Origin: a virus
DNA: 39,047 nt
Virus record (IMG/VR): IMGVR_UViG_3300042429_000632
Location: 1-39,047 of that record
Reading direction: 5' to 3' (one strand)
Shown: positions 1 to 8,847 of the stretch, in pieces
Layout: each line of letters begins with the position of its first letter
Numbering within the stretch: the first letter of the stretch is position 1
Notes under the pieces: generated by a model
Database searches by the model: none
The model's input: the letters and a program-made list of their open reading frames with translations, nothing else
What the model was told of the DNA's origin: nothing
Translations under genes and position numbers: made by a program

Positions 1-3000
1 CATACGCCGCTTGTAGTTTTTTATTTTCATTTAATGCTTTGTATTGCTTTTCCAGCGCTCCGCCAGGAGCTCTATTTGCAGCCTCTATTGATTTGCCTAA
101 AGCTATTTGCAAGTTGTATAAGTCATTTGTCTGTTGAGCATTTAGTGCTCTAAGGTCTCCTGTGTATCCCTTAACTTGAATTCTTGTTTTTTGCCATAGA
201 GACAAAGCAGTGTCTTGCTCATTAACAATTTGTCTAATGGCTGGGTCTATCTTTGCCATTTCATCTACAACTTCTTTAGTTAAGTATACTTGATTTTGTA
301 CTTTAGAATTAATAGCATCAATAGCAGCTTGTTCTTGATCAAGCATTAATTGTTTTTCGTCACCTGTTGAGAGATAGGTTCCATCTTTGTTAGCCTGTTT
401 ACGTGCTTCTTTTAATGCCTTTGCCTGCCTATCCTCTACATCAGTAGATAATGCCATCATGGCTGTATTGAGTTGGTTTGCCTGCTCTGTTGCATCACGA
501 TTGGTTGCCATTGCAGTAGTTAAGCTATCTATTGCGCTAGCTGCAGCTGAGGCTGTATCTTTTATATCATTAAATCCTTTTGAACTGACTGTATAAGCTG
601 CTGCATTTGGAGCAAAGTCTGAAGCCGCATACATTGTGTATATCTTTTTAGCTGCATCTTCTGCAGACATTCCCATAGCAATTAGCTGCTCTTTGAGTCT
701 TATAGCCAAAGCTTTCTGATCTTCTGCATTGTCTCCAGTTTGATTGATAAGGGCAACCTGATCAGAATAGTTTTCTTTAACTTCTTTTTTCAATTTCTTG
801 TATTCTTCAATTGTAATCTTTAAAGGAGTGCCAGATCCCTTCATGCTTTCATAAAGAAGAGTATTTTTTTCTCTTAATGCTTTTGCATTATTAATTGCTT
901 CTTTAATCTTGTCATTAAAGTTTGTAAATTTAAGTCCTGCTTTTGATGCGGCTTCCGCTGTCATTCCGTAACCTAGGGCATTGAGTCTTAAAGTCTCTTT
1001 GTGTTCCTGCCACTTATCGTATGCAAACTTTACACCTATTGCAGTTACACCAAGTGCAAGATTAAATCTTGTAAATATTTTTAATGACGCCCCTAATGCT
1101 TTGCTAAAAAGGTTTGAACTGTTGGTTAACTTAGTAAGTTGGGTTCCATATTTTGTATCAACCAAAAGAGGCTTTCCATTACGGAAAACACCATCTACTG
1201 CTGTTTTGGCTCCAATAGGCTGTGTGGCTTTAGGGAACATGTTGCTAATTCCTTTGCCACCGCCCTTTGGCATCATGTTACCCATCAGTAAGAATGGAAG
1301 GAATGATCCCATCGTGGTCATTATGTCTCCAGGAGTGCCACCAATTTTGTTACCAGCATACTTTGAACCTTCGCTTATACCCATGATTAAAAGCAATTGT
1401 TTAAGCATTGGAATTATTCCACCTGGATTAAACCCGTTAATAGGTCCGCCAGCCTTGTATCCATTTGGAATTATGCCGCCAGCATTTCTTGGAACAAATA
1501 GCTCTGGTCCTTTTTCTCCAACAATGTATGGTTGGCCTGCATTAACTGGCCCACCCATTTCTCTTTTTTCTATTCCAAATACTAACTGCTTTAAGGTTTC
1601 TGTTAATGGTGTGTCTTTTTTAGATTCCCAGTTTGCAAACTTCTTTCTAAGAATTTCTCTATCTATAGCAGAAAGAACTTTTCTTCCTTCTGGTGCAGAC
1701 AATGTTAAGGAGGCCGCATCTCTTATTACAGAATCCATAACATCTGGCTCTACTGCTCTTATTAAGTGGCCCTGTGCGTTCTTGGTATATCCATATGGCA
1801 TTTCTTTAGCAAGGGATGCAGCAAATTTATCATATAGAATTTTTTGCGTTCTCTTTGTTAACCCAGTAGATCCAAAAAGTTTTTCAGCCATTCCTATCTG
1901 TAATGATGTTACTCCCCATGGGGCTGACTCATATGTGCTTGGTTTAGGTGCACCTGTTGGTCCAAATCCTGCGCCAATTCTATGCATTGCTTTGCTCTTT
2001 GTAATTGCTTCAAGCAATCCACCAAATCTAAATCCGTTTGCATCAGTTTTAAATGCATTGTCTGACAGGCTTGCTGAGTGGCCAGTTTGTCTGCGCTTTA
2101 GTTCGTCTGCCGCTACCATCTTTGCTATAGCCGCTGGCGTCATTTGTTTTTCTGGTGACATCTGTAAACCAGAGTGAATTCCATGAAGCTCTTTCCAATT
2201 TACGCCTCTTGCATCAGATAGCCTTTTAATCATTGCTTCATAAACAACTTTTTCTTCTGGATTTAAATCAAATCTTGAAACTGTCTGCTTAAGCTTTGGT
2301 AAAGCGCTTTCAATCTCTTTAAGCATACGGCTATGATATTCATCTGCGGTCATGCCTTTTGGTATTTGATGAGTTGACTCAGCAAAGAATTTCTTGGCTC
2401 CGCTTCCTTTTCTTCCCAATAGATTTATATAGGCCTGATCTTTTACTGAAGGCATGACAGATGAATATTCTCTGAGGCCAGAAGCTGCTGAGAATACTCC
2501 AGCTGGTCCTACGTCTGAAAGAATGTTTCCAGATAAATTACCTCTTGCTAAATCTTTGTCTCCACGTAAAGCTGATGCGACTAGCTGTCTAAAGTATTCG
2601 TCTGTAGTAAATTTAGCATCTGTCGCTGCAATCTTTGGATCAAATTTAGATTCTAGTGCTAACAGCCTTCTTCTACCAGTTGGATCGGTAGGGTCTCTCA
2701 TTACAACAACTTTTTGTGTTGGTGCATGTAATCCATGAACCTCACGAGCAATTTGTGTTGCTCTCATTTCTGCAACTGCTGCTCTTTCGTCTAATACTGG
2801 CTTTACGAATACCTTTTCATCGCCCTTCATATAGAGTCCGCCAACTCCTGGAACAGGGAAGCTGCGTCCTGAAGTAGGAGATAGAAGTTCTCCGTATTGA
2901 GTTACTGGGGTCTTTGCAAATCTAGAATCGATAACTGCCTGGTTTGCTTTTTCCATGGCAGCTCTTTTTGCTCTTTGTTCTTCAACTTGTTTTATAGTTT

Positions 3001-6000
3001 TAGGCATGCCAATAAAGAAAGGCTTACCGTATCCATATCTTCCTCGCTCTACAGTTCCTCCAGGAATAGATCCTCCAGCATTTCTTTTAAGAAATGCCCT
3101 TGACATCATTATGGCAAGTCTTTGTCTGCTTGCATTAAATGAGCTTCCGCTGAATGTTCCAAGCATTCCTTTTGCAAGGCCAGCCAACTTTGAATTTTCA
3201 ATTGTAGTTAAACCATTTCTGGATTTAACAAGTGTTTCTAATGCCGCAATAGGCTTTCCGTCTCTTGGCCCCATAGGCTGTAGAACTGAATTAAATATTG
3301 ATCTGAAAGACCTGTCTCCAACTCTTATATCTTTAAATGATTTAGAACCAATTACTTCTTTTTCAAACCATTTTTCAAATGTCATGGCTCCATTTTTACC
3401 ACCAAACACTCTATTATCTTTTTCAAGATTTCTAAGCATTTCATTAAACACTTTATTAAATTGAGTATTATTTCTTGGGTCTCCGCCCAATTCTTGAGCT
3501 GCGGTCATCCATGGCTCAAATGGGTGTCTTCCTGCTGCAATAGCTCTTCTAAATTCTTTTGCTAATTGTGGGCCAGTCATTCCCTTGCCAACTGATCTAG
3601 TTTCTTGATTTGCATCTCTGCTCATCCAAATTGGAATTCCCCGACCAACGCTCACGGTATTAGCGTATCCTCTTGTTGCCCGCACCTTTTTAATATCAGC
3701 AGAAGATGCTTCAGAAACGTGACTTCTTTCAAAAGCTGTTTCTCCGCCTAGTTCGTGCATACCACTTCCAGATGTGTTTCCAGGTCCGCCATTTAGTTCG
3801 TACATCAAAGGCATATTTCTTTTTGCAATATGCGCTGGTATTACTGCTTCTCCAGGTGTTAGTACAACGGGGACCTGTCCGCCTTCTTGTGCATAATAAG
3901 ATTTGCCTCCAAGTATATTTGTTATTAACGGAAGATGCTTTTCGGTTGCAGCTTTATTAATTACAAATGCGCCAGGCTCTGCTGTGGTGTGGTAGGTGTC
4001 TGTATCACCAGTTCCTGGTACGAAGCCTCCTTTTGCAAACCTTGGCTTTGTTGTTTCAATATTATATCCAGCGCCAGATGTTCTTACGCCACCAAGAGCT
4101 CTTGCAATTCTATCAACCATTGCTTTTGTAGGGCCCTTATGAAACATTTCTTTCATATTAGATTTGCCTGTAGCTGGATCTACAACTGGCTGAGAAGTAA
4201 GTGGTACTGTGGTAAGGTTTGCTGTTCTGCCCATTCCTGCTGCAGTTAATCTTGTTGTTTCTGCAAGCATTGCTTCTACAGTTGCATTTAATGAAATTAT
4301 TCTTGCTCTGGCCTGCTCTACAGTTATTTTACTTTGCTGAACTTGCTGCACAATTGCTGCAGTCTCTTTTGCGGCAAGGTCTGTTATCTGACTAAACTCT
4401 GGGAGTAGTGCTTGATATGAATCGGATAAACTTGATGTAACAGTTCCTGTTGCCATAACTTCTGCTTTTAATATTTTAAGTTCTGCTTCAGATTGCATAG
4501 CAATAGCAGCTGTCATAGCATGCCATTTTGCAGCCTCTGCTGCAACAATTCCTGTAGAGGTTCCACCTACTGATGTTAGGCCAGGTATCTTTGGAAGATC
4601 TCCATCCATATAGGCCTGTGGGTTTCTACCAACTCTTATGTTTACTGGCTTTGCTCCTGGAACTGTTCCAAATATTGTTCCTTCTTGGGGATTGCCAGAA
4701 GGGATCAAATGAGACATATCTCTTGAATATGGTTTACCGACTAGGGGGTTATTTTTATCTACTACTCTGCCTGAACCGCCTGCTGCCATAATTACTCCGC
4801 CTGCAACTGTTGATACTGCTGGCTGAACTGCTACCTTTGCTGCATTTGCTTTTGTTTCTAAGTTTATAAAAGATTGAGCTAAAGTATTTACTGCATTAGA
4901 TAAAACAATAGTTGCTTCTGTGTCTGAGTAGAATGAGGTGGCTAATCCTTTAGCTGCAGCATCTGCGGCTATGATCTCTGGCGTTAGAAGCCTGAACCCT
5001 TGACCGCCTTTTGCAAGTTGTCTTAAGTGGAATATTCCCTTAACTACGTAACCAATAAAGTTACCCATTACACCAGCCATCATAATTAGTGGACCAGCTA
5101 TTGCAGTTAATCCTCCTAATACGTTTAGTAATGTTTTAACTGGCTCGGGAAGCTTTTGGAAAAACTTTATAATTGCGTCAACAACTTTTAAGACCTTTGT
5201 GCTTATTCTTAAAAATTGCTCTCCTGCTCCAGCAAGATCTGCTTGTACTGACGCCCAGGCTCTTTTAAATTGTCCAGAGGCTGACTCTGTCATCATCTTT
5301 AATTCTCGCTCTGAAATTGCTGCTAAATCTGTTACGCTTGCTTTCATTAAGTCCATAACCTGAAGTGTCTGTGATCCAGACTTTCCTAGGTTTTCAAACA
5401 ACGCTGACATTCTTGCAAACTGGAACTTACCAAAAAGCTGTTCGATTGCTCTAGATTTGTCTAGCGGATTAAGATTATCTAGTGCGGCCTGCAATGATAA
5501 TATCGTTGCAGTTAGATCGCCAGCGTTATCATTTACAATACCCTTTAGATCAATTCCAAATCCCATAAACTGCTCTGTTGCAACTTTAGTTGGGTTAATA
5601 AGAGATGCCATTGCTGACTTAATTGCATTTGCACCTTCAGAAGCATTCACTCCACCTTCTTTCATTGCTGTGAGGTAAAGGGCTAAATCTTTTACATCTC
5701 CGCCAAGAGATTTAATTACGGGACCAGCTTTAGGAATTGCTTCAGTCAAATCTGCAAGGCTTGTTGATGTCTGGTTTTCAACTGCGTTGAGGAAGTCAAT
5801 TGATTGGGCTAGTTCGTCGGTGCTCTGCTTAAAAGCATTTTGAATTGCAAGAGTTGCTTTCATCGCATCTTGTCTATCAACTTCACCAAGCACGGCAAGT
5901 CTTGTTGTTTGCTGCGTAGCGGCAATTAAATCATTGCCCTGTTGCCCTGTTGCTGCTAAGTCTGCAGCAAGTGCGATTGTTTCTTTATATGCAACACCAT

Positions 6001-6742
6001 AAGAGCCAGCAATTTCTCTAGCTGTTGCAGTAACATCTTTTCTTACTTGTGCTAAATCTGCAGATGAGGTTGCGGCAAGACCGCCATAAACCTTTGTTAG
6101 TCTTACTAACTCTGCATCTGCTTCTCTAAATGCTTTTTGGGCTGCTGCTCCGAACATAACTAGCGGAACTGTTAGTCCTACTGTTAGCTGTCGTCCCGCC
6201 CACTGTGTATTTTTACCCCAGTTGATAAGTCCTGTTGATCCATCAAGCATGACCTTATTCATGATTGCAGCTTCTTGTCTAGCAATCGCCATCTTGTTCT
6301 TTATTTCATCAAGACCTTTTGCAACCATTACGTTATATTGCATATGGCCTTGTGCGTTTTTACCCACAGGCTGTACTATTGCTTGCTGAAGCATTACTTG
6401 CTGCTTAGCAAGATCTCTAATTAATGAGCTTGTTTTCTTTGTATGGCCGCTCCAAGCATTATAATAATCGTTGAGCTTGAGGCGACCTCTATCTAAGTTC
6501 TTACCGAACTTGTCTACGTCTGAAGATAGTGATACAAAGTGTTGAGAGAACTGGCCTGTTGATGTAAGCGTTGTAGCAAACGACTTGTTCATCACTGCAA
6601 TTTGGTTTGCAAGCTTTGCGTTTGTTCCCGCTGTTGTTTCTTGTAACTTTACGAGTTGGGCAGTAACCGCAGCTAGTTGAGCTCTTAAGCTCGTGAAGTC
6701 TGCGTGGGCGGTAATATTGGTCGTTATTACATTATCTGCCAT
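1..6742 (-). CDS. Tape measure protein (5' 2247 codons; cut by left edge)
   Basis: The frame from ATG 6742 stays open in all parts I translated and reaches base 2, where it reads ALEKQYKALNENKKLQAAY. Features: an N-terminal coiled coil (TSLRAQLAAVTAQLVKLQET); a TMP core near residues 185-560 with GRQLTVGLTVPLVMFGAAAQ, AREIAGSYGVAYKETIALAA and LAQSIDFLNAVENQTSTSLA; membrane-like segments near 535-570 (LLNVLGGLTAIAGPLIMMAG). Residues about 940-975 carry VVLTPGEAVIP and about 1737-1755 VGEKGPELFVPRNAGGIIPN, both typical of large tape measures. A globular insert lies at about 1298-1435. At 1.5 angstroms per residue the visible part alone implies a tail of at least about 340 nm. Confidence 0.9.
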   Translation of the reverse strand, partial: MADNVITTNITAHADFTSLRAQLAAVTAQLVKLQETTAGTNAKLANQIAVMNKSFATTLTSTGQFSQHFVSLSSDVDKFGKNLDRGRLKLNDYYNAWSGHTKKTSSLIRDLAKQQVMLQQAIVQPVGKNAQGHMQYNVMVAKGLDEIKNKMAIARQEAAIMNKVMLDGSTGLINWGKNTQWAGRQLTVGLTVPLVMFGAAAQKAFREADAELVRLTKVYGGLAATSSADLAQVRKDVTATAREIAGSYGVAYKETIALAADLAATGQQGNDLIAATQQTTRLAVLGEVDRQDAMKATLAIQNAFKQSTDELAQSIDFLNAVENQTSTSLADLTEAIPKAGPVIKSLGGDVKDLALYLTAMKEGGVNASEGANAIKSAMASLINPTKVATEQFMGFGIDLKGIVNDNAGDLTATILSLQAALDNLNPLDKSRAIEQLFGKFQFARMSALFENLGKSGSQTLQVMDLMKASVTDLAAISERELKMMTESASGQFKRAWASVQADLAGAGEQFLRISTKVLKVVDAIIKFFQKLPEPVKTLLNVLGGLTAIAGPLIMMAGVMGNFIGYVVKGIFHLRQLAKGGQGFRLLTPEIIAADAAAKGLATSFYSDTEATIVLSNAVNTLAQSFINLETKANAAKVAVQPAVSTVAGGVIMAAGGSGRVVDKNNPLVGKPYSRDMSHLIPSGNPQEGTIFGTVPGAKPVNIRVGRNPQAYMDGDLPKIPGLTSVGGTSTGIVAAEAAKWHAMTAAIAMQSEAELKILKAEVMATGTVTSSLSDSYQALLPEFSQITDLAAKETAAIVQQVQQSKITVEQARARIISLNATVEAMLAETTRLTAAGMGRTANLTTVPLTSQPVVDPATGKSNMKEMFHKGPTKAMVDRIARALGGVRTSGAGYNIETTKPRFAKGGFVPGTGDTDTYHTTAEPGAFVINKAATEKHLPLITNILGGKSYYAQEGGQVPVVLTPGEAVIPAHIAKRNMPLMYELNGGPGNTSGSGMHELGGETAFERSHVSEASSADIKKVRATRGYANTVSVGRGIPIWMSRDANQETRSVGKGMTGPQLAKEFRRAIAAGRHPFEPWMTAAQELGGDPRNNTQFNKVFNEMLRNLEKDNRVFGGKNGAMTFEKWFEKEVIGSKSFKDIRVGDRSFRSIFNSVLQPMGPRDGKPIAALETLVKSRNGLTTIENSKLAGLAKGMLGTFSGSSFNASRQRLAIMMSRAFLKRNAGGSIPGGTVERGRYGYGKPFFIGMPKTIKQVEEQRAKRAAMEKANQAVIDSRFAKTPVTQYGELLSPTSGRSFPVPGVGGLYMKGDEKVFVKPVLDERAAVAEMRATQIAREVHGLHAPTQKVVVMRDPTDPTGRRRLLALESKFDPKIAATDAKFTTDEYFRQLVASALRGDKDLARGNLSGNILSDVGPAGVFSAASGLREYSSVMPSVKDQAYINLLGRKGSGAKKFFAESTHQIPKGMTADEYHSRMLKEIESALPKLKQTVSRFDLNPEEKVVYEAMIKRLSDARGVNWKELHGIHSGLQMSPEKQMTPAAIAKMVAADELKRRQTGHSASLSDNAFKTDANGFRFGGLLEAITKSKAMHRIGAGFGPTGAPKPSTYESAPWGVTSLQIGMAEKLFGSTGLTKRTQKILYDKFAASLAKEMPYGYTKNAQGHLIRAVEPDVMDSVIRDAASLTLSAPEGRKVLSAIDREILRKKFANWESKKDTPLTETLKQLVFGIEKREMGGPVNAGQPYIVGEKGPELFVPRNAGGIIPNGYKAGGPINGFNPGGIIPMLKQLLLIMGISEGSKYAGNKIGGTPGDIMTTMGSFLPFLLMGNMMPKGGGKGISNMFPKATQPIGAKTAVDGVFRNGKPLLVDTKYGTQLTKLTNSSNLFSKALGASLKIFTRFNLALGVTAIGVKFAYDKWQEHKETLRLNALGYGMTAEAASKAGLKFTNFNDKIKEAINNAKALREKNTLLYESMKGSGTPLKITIEEYKKLKKEVKENYSDQVALINQTGDNAEDQKALAIRLKEQLIAMGMSAEDAAKKIYTMYAASDFAPNAAAYTVSSKGFNDIKDTASAAASAIDSLTTAMATNRDATEQANQLNTAMMALSTDVEDRQAKALKEARKQANKDGTYLSTGDEKQLMLDQEQAAIDAINSKVQNQVYLTKEVVDEMAKIDPAIRQIVNEQDTALSLWQKTRIQVKGYTGDLRALNAQQTNDLYNLQIALGKSIEAANRAPGGALEKQYKALNENKKLQAAY

Positions 6743-6751
6743 ATATATATG

Positions 6752-7416
6752 TTACTCTATAGAGTATCCTAATCCCGCTCCGACACCAAATCCAGCTTCC
6801 GCTGCAAAGCCACCTTGTAATGAAACAACATCGTCTGCTGATGCGTTAATACCGAGTGCTCTTCTTCTAACGTCTTCGAAGGTTGATCCCTCCCCATTTT
6901 GATTACTGCTTTCATTTAATTCAACACCCTGAATTAAAGCTAAGAACTTTCTTTTCTCTTCTTCAGTTTTTTGCATTGACTTAAAAGTCTGGACCATCTC
7001 TGGCATTGAAAGACTATCTTCTAGTTCTTCGTAATTTTTCCAATTACCTAAAAGAAATACTTCCCCTTCTAAAGCGGCTAAATCTAGTTCTGACCAGCCA
7101 GTACTGTTGCCGCTAGTAGGTTTGGGTCGTCCATCTTAATTCCTCCGCATACTTCAAGAATGCGATTGATTGTTGGAACGTCAAGTGTGTCTTCAAATGC
7201 GTCAATATCTTTAACTAGCTCTGGGAGTTGCTTTTCTAAAGCCACTGCACATGCTTCAATTAAAATTGTTAGTGTTTCGTCTTCTGATGTTACTTCTGCT
7301 GTCTTTTGAATGACTATCATAAACTTACGAAGCTCTTTAATTGTTAAAGGCTTAAGTTTAACTGTTGCGCCATTTGCTAGTTGAATTTCTTCAACATCAT
7401 ATACTGTACTTGCCAT
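6752..7416 (-). CDS. Tail assembly chaperone, frameshifted long form (gpG-T like)
   Basis: Predicted 221 residues: 99 codons in the first frame, then a -1 slip at CCCAAAC and 122 codons in the second frame. The second frame remains open upstream of the short-form stop and continues GWSELDLAALEGEVFLLGNW then SLSMPEMVQTFKSMQKTEEE, a standard C-terminal extension of such chaperones. The slip should occur in a minority of translations, giving the two-protein ratio needed for tail assembly. The stop is nine bases before the tape measure start. Confidence 0.85.
7084..7416 (-). CDS. Tail assembly chaperone, short form
   Basis: 110 residues; AGGAGG upstream. It begins VYDVEEIQLANGATVKLKPL and continues with the helix LTIKELRKFMIVIQKTAEVT and TLTILIEACAVALEKQLPEL, the usual pattern of the lambda gpG-like chaperone that binds the tape measure. 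The last part (KMDDPNLLAATVLAGQN) contains the frameshift site. Position, between major tail and tape measure genes, is diagnostic. Confidence 0.85.
   Translation of the reverse strand: MASTVYDVEEIQLANGATVKLKPLTIKELRKFMIVIQKTAEVTSEDETLTILIEACAVALEKQLPELVKDIDAFEDTLDVPTINRILEVCGGIKMDDPNLLAATVLAGQN
7120..7126 (-). other. Programmed -1 ribosomal frameshift site
   Basis: C CCA AAC in the chaperone's zero frame, a canonical X XXY YYZ heptamer. The -1 frame is open from here to 6752 and the short form ends at 7084. Confidence 0.85.
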
Positions 7417-7445
7417 TTTAATCCTCCTAGGATCTTGTCTTAATT

Positions 7446-7474
7446 ATTGTATCATATTCAAAATACAAGAGCAA
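7446..7474 (-). promoter_or_regulatory. Candidate promoter for tail chaperones and tape measure
   Basis: Minus strand: TTGCTC (7474-7469), 17-nt spacer, TACAAT (7451-7446). It follows the terminator directly, repeating the arrangement after the capsid gene. AGGAGG and the ATG at 7416 follow. Confidence 0.5.
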
Positions 7475-7501
7475 TAGAAAACCCCCCAATTTCTTGGGGG
7501 G
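7470..7501 (-). terminator. Terminator after the major tail gene
   Basis: Minus strand: CCCCCCAA, GAAA loop, TTGGGGGG, then TTTTCTATT. A perfect 8-bp stem with GNRA tetraloop and T-run. Confidence 0.9.
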
Positions 7502-7526
7502 CAATCTATTAATTAAATTAAATTAA

Positions 7527-8219
7527 TTATGCTACTAGGACACGGTCAACGATAACGCCGTATTCCTTGCCTGTCTTTGCTTCTACTGGAAGCAAACGGA
7601 AGGTTACTGGGAATGTTGTTGCTGCGTTACGTGATAGTGAGAACTGTGACTGTTGTACAGAAAGAACACGACGAGCATAATATACACGCTCTGCCTTTGT
7701 TACGCCTTCTGTAGGTGCCTGTCCAACTGCTACTAGCTGACGCTCTGTTGGTGCAATACCAAGAGCTCCTGCTTCTAGACCAATTGTAGATGTCTTTGCA
7801 TCTGTTGCACCTGCTGTTGCTGGTGATCCTGCTTGTCCGAATACTGCAAGAACGTTCTCAAGAGTACCTTCTGCAAGCTCTGTTGCAATCATAACTTCCA
7901 TTGACTCTTTGAAAAGCTTTGCTGAGTCAAGAAGCTGATCTACTGTTACTGAACCGTATGATGGGTTGTAAGTAATTTGAAGACCGTTATTTGTAAAACC
8001 TACGTTTCTCCACTTTGCAGCGTTTGCTGGCAAGTTAAGAGTGTCTGCGTATGGTACTGTTGCTGGTACTGGTGGTGTTGCTCCTGCTGCTTTTACAACA
8101 AAGCTTACACCGTCGGTTGAACCTGGCTCCATGTCTTCCTTGTAGTTTGCTGATGTTGAATCAAGTGCTGACAAGAATAGTGGAGAAGCTCCAACTAGAA
8201 TATTTTTGGCTGATGCCAT
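7527..8219 (-). CDS. Major tail (tube) protein
   Basis: 230 residues from the ATG at 8219, chosen because GGAGGT lies eight bases upstream; the longer frame has no ribosome site. Segments: NILVGASPLFLSALDSTSAN at the start, FTNNGLQITYNPSYGSVTVD near residue 74 (a repeat-bearing loop common to tail tube proteins) and VTFRLLPVEAKTGKEYGVIV near the end. The two repeated A-rich linkers (AVFGQAGSPATAGATDA) are in exposed loops. It would polymerise as hexamer rings. The gene is followed by a strong terminator, as expected for an abundant protein. There is a 118-nt gap of AT-rich sequence upstream with no clear promoter. Confidence 0.75.
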   Translation of the reverse strand: MASAKNILVGASPLFLSALDSTSANYKEDMEPGSTDGVSFVVKAAGATPPVPATVPYADTLNLPANAAKWRNVGFTNNGLQITYNPSYGSVTVDQLLDSAKLFKESMEVMIATELAEGTLENVLAVFGQAGSPATAGATDAKTSTIGLEAGALGIAPTERQLVAVGQAPTEGVTKAERVYYARRVLSVQQSQFSLSRNAATTFPVTFRLLPVEAKTGKEYGVIVDRVLVA

Positions 8220-8337
8220 TTGTATTACCTCCATTAAATAAATATATATATTGACTTACTTTTAAATCTAAATCAAAGCTGGCTAGGCTCTCTTTTTCCT
8301 CTTGCCTAATTCTACTGGATAACTATACTAAAAGCAA

Positions 8338-8847
8338 CTAGTTGAATCTGCCGCTTTTGTCTGTAGTCCTTGAATACTTGACTTCTAGGATCACATCTGT
8401 GGACATAAAGCCCTTTAGCTCCAGGGACGGATCTATGGGAGATGTCTCTACAATATGGATGCTGTGAAACTTTAGCTTGCTAGGCCTATTTGTATCATTT
8501 ACATCTACTGCCGATTCGTCCATTCTTCTAAATAGATCAGTCATGAGGTTTCTAATCTCATATATTTCCGTTACGTCTGTGGAGTATATTGTAAATAAGA
8601 TCTTCTCGCAGCATATCAACCAGTTCTCTTCATATGACATCCCTATCTTGTCATAGATTATATGCTTTTTGCCATTTAAAAATTGGTCCATTTCTGGGGA
8701 TTGCTGTACTGGGATGATTGGAATTATCTCTTTTCCGAGATTATCTGAATAGTAGTCATAGGCATCAAATATAAAAGAATCTTTTAGTTCTTTCCATAAA
8801 AATTTACGGAGCTCAAACATTGCGTCTATTTTATAGTCTACGGTCAT
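8338..8847 (-). CDS. Tail terminator / tail completion protein
   Basis: 169 residues; GGAGG six bases upstream, ATGA overlap with the previous gene. Helix at residues 5-28 (YKIDAMFELRKFLWKELKDS), then beta strands (EIIPIIPVQQSPEMDQFLNG, NWLICCEKILFTIYSTDVTE), a helix with IRNLMTDLFRRMDES, and C-terminal beta (LKFHSIHIVETS, VILEVKYS). Size, alternating layout and place just before the major tail gene match tail terminator proteins (gpU/gp17-like) that cap the tail tube. Family not confirmed. Confidence 0.6.
   Translation of the reverse strand: MTVDYKIDAMFELRKFLWKELKDSFIFDAYDYYSDNLGKEIIPIIPVQQSPEMDQFLNGKKHIIYDKIGMSYEENWLICCEKILFTIYSTDVTEIYEIRNLMTDLFRRMDESAVDVNDTNRPSKLKFHSIHIVETSPIDPSLELKGFMSTDVILEVKYSRTTDKSGRFN

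Noticed and set aside
981-2177. 398-codon open frame on the plus strand
   Set aside because: It lies opposite the tape measure coding frame, lacks a ribosome site and has an implausible composition; it is a shadow frame.
8235-8337. AT-rich 103-nt gap before the major tail gene considered as promoter region
   Set aside because: TTGATT and TATATA-like boxes are present but spacing is 20 or more; a TAGGC...GCCTA hairpin has only five pairs. No firm signal.
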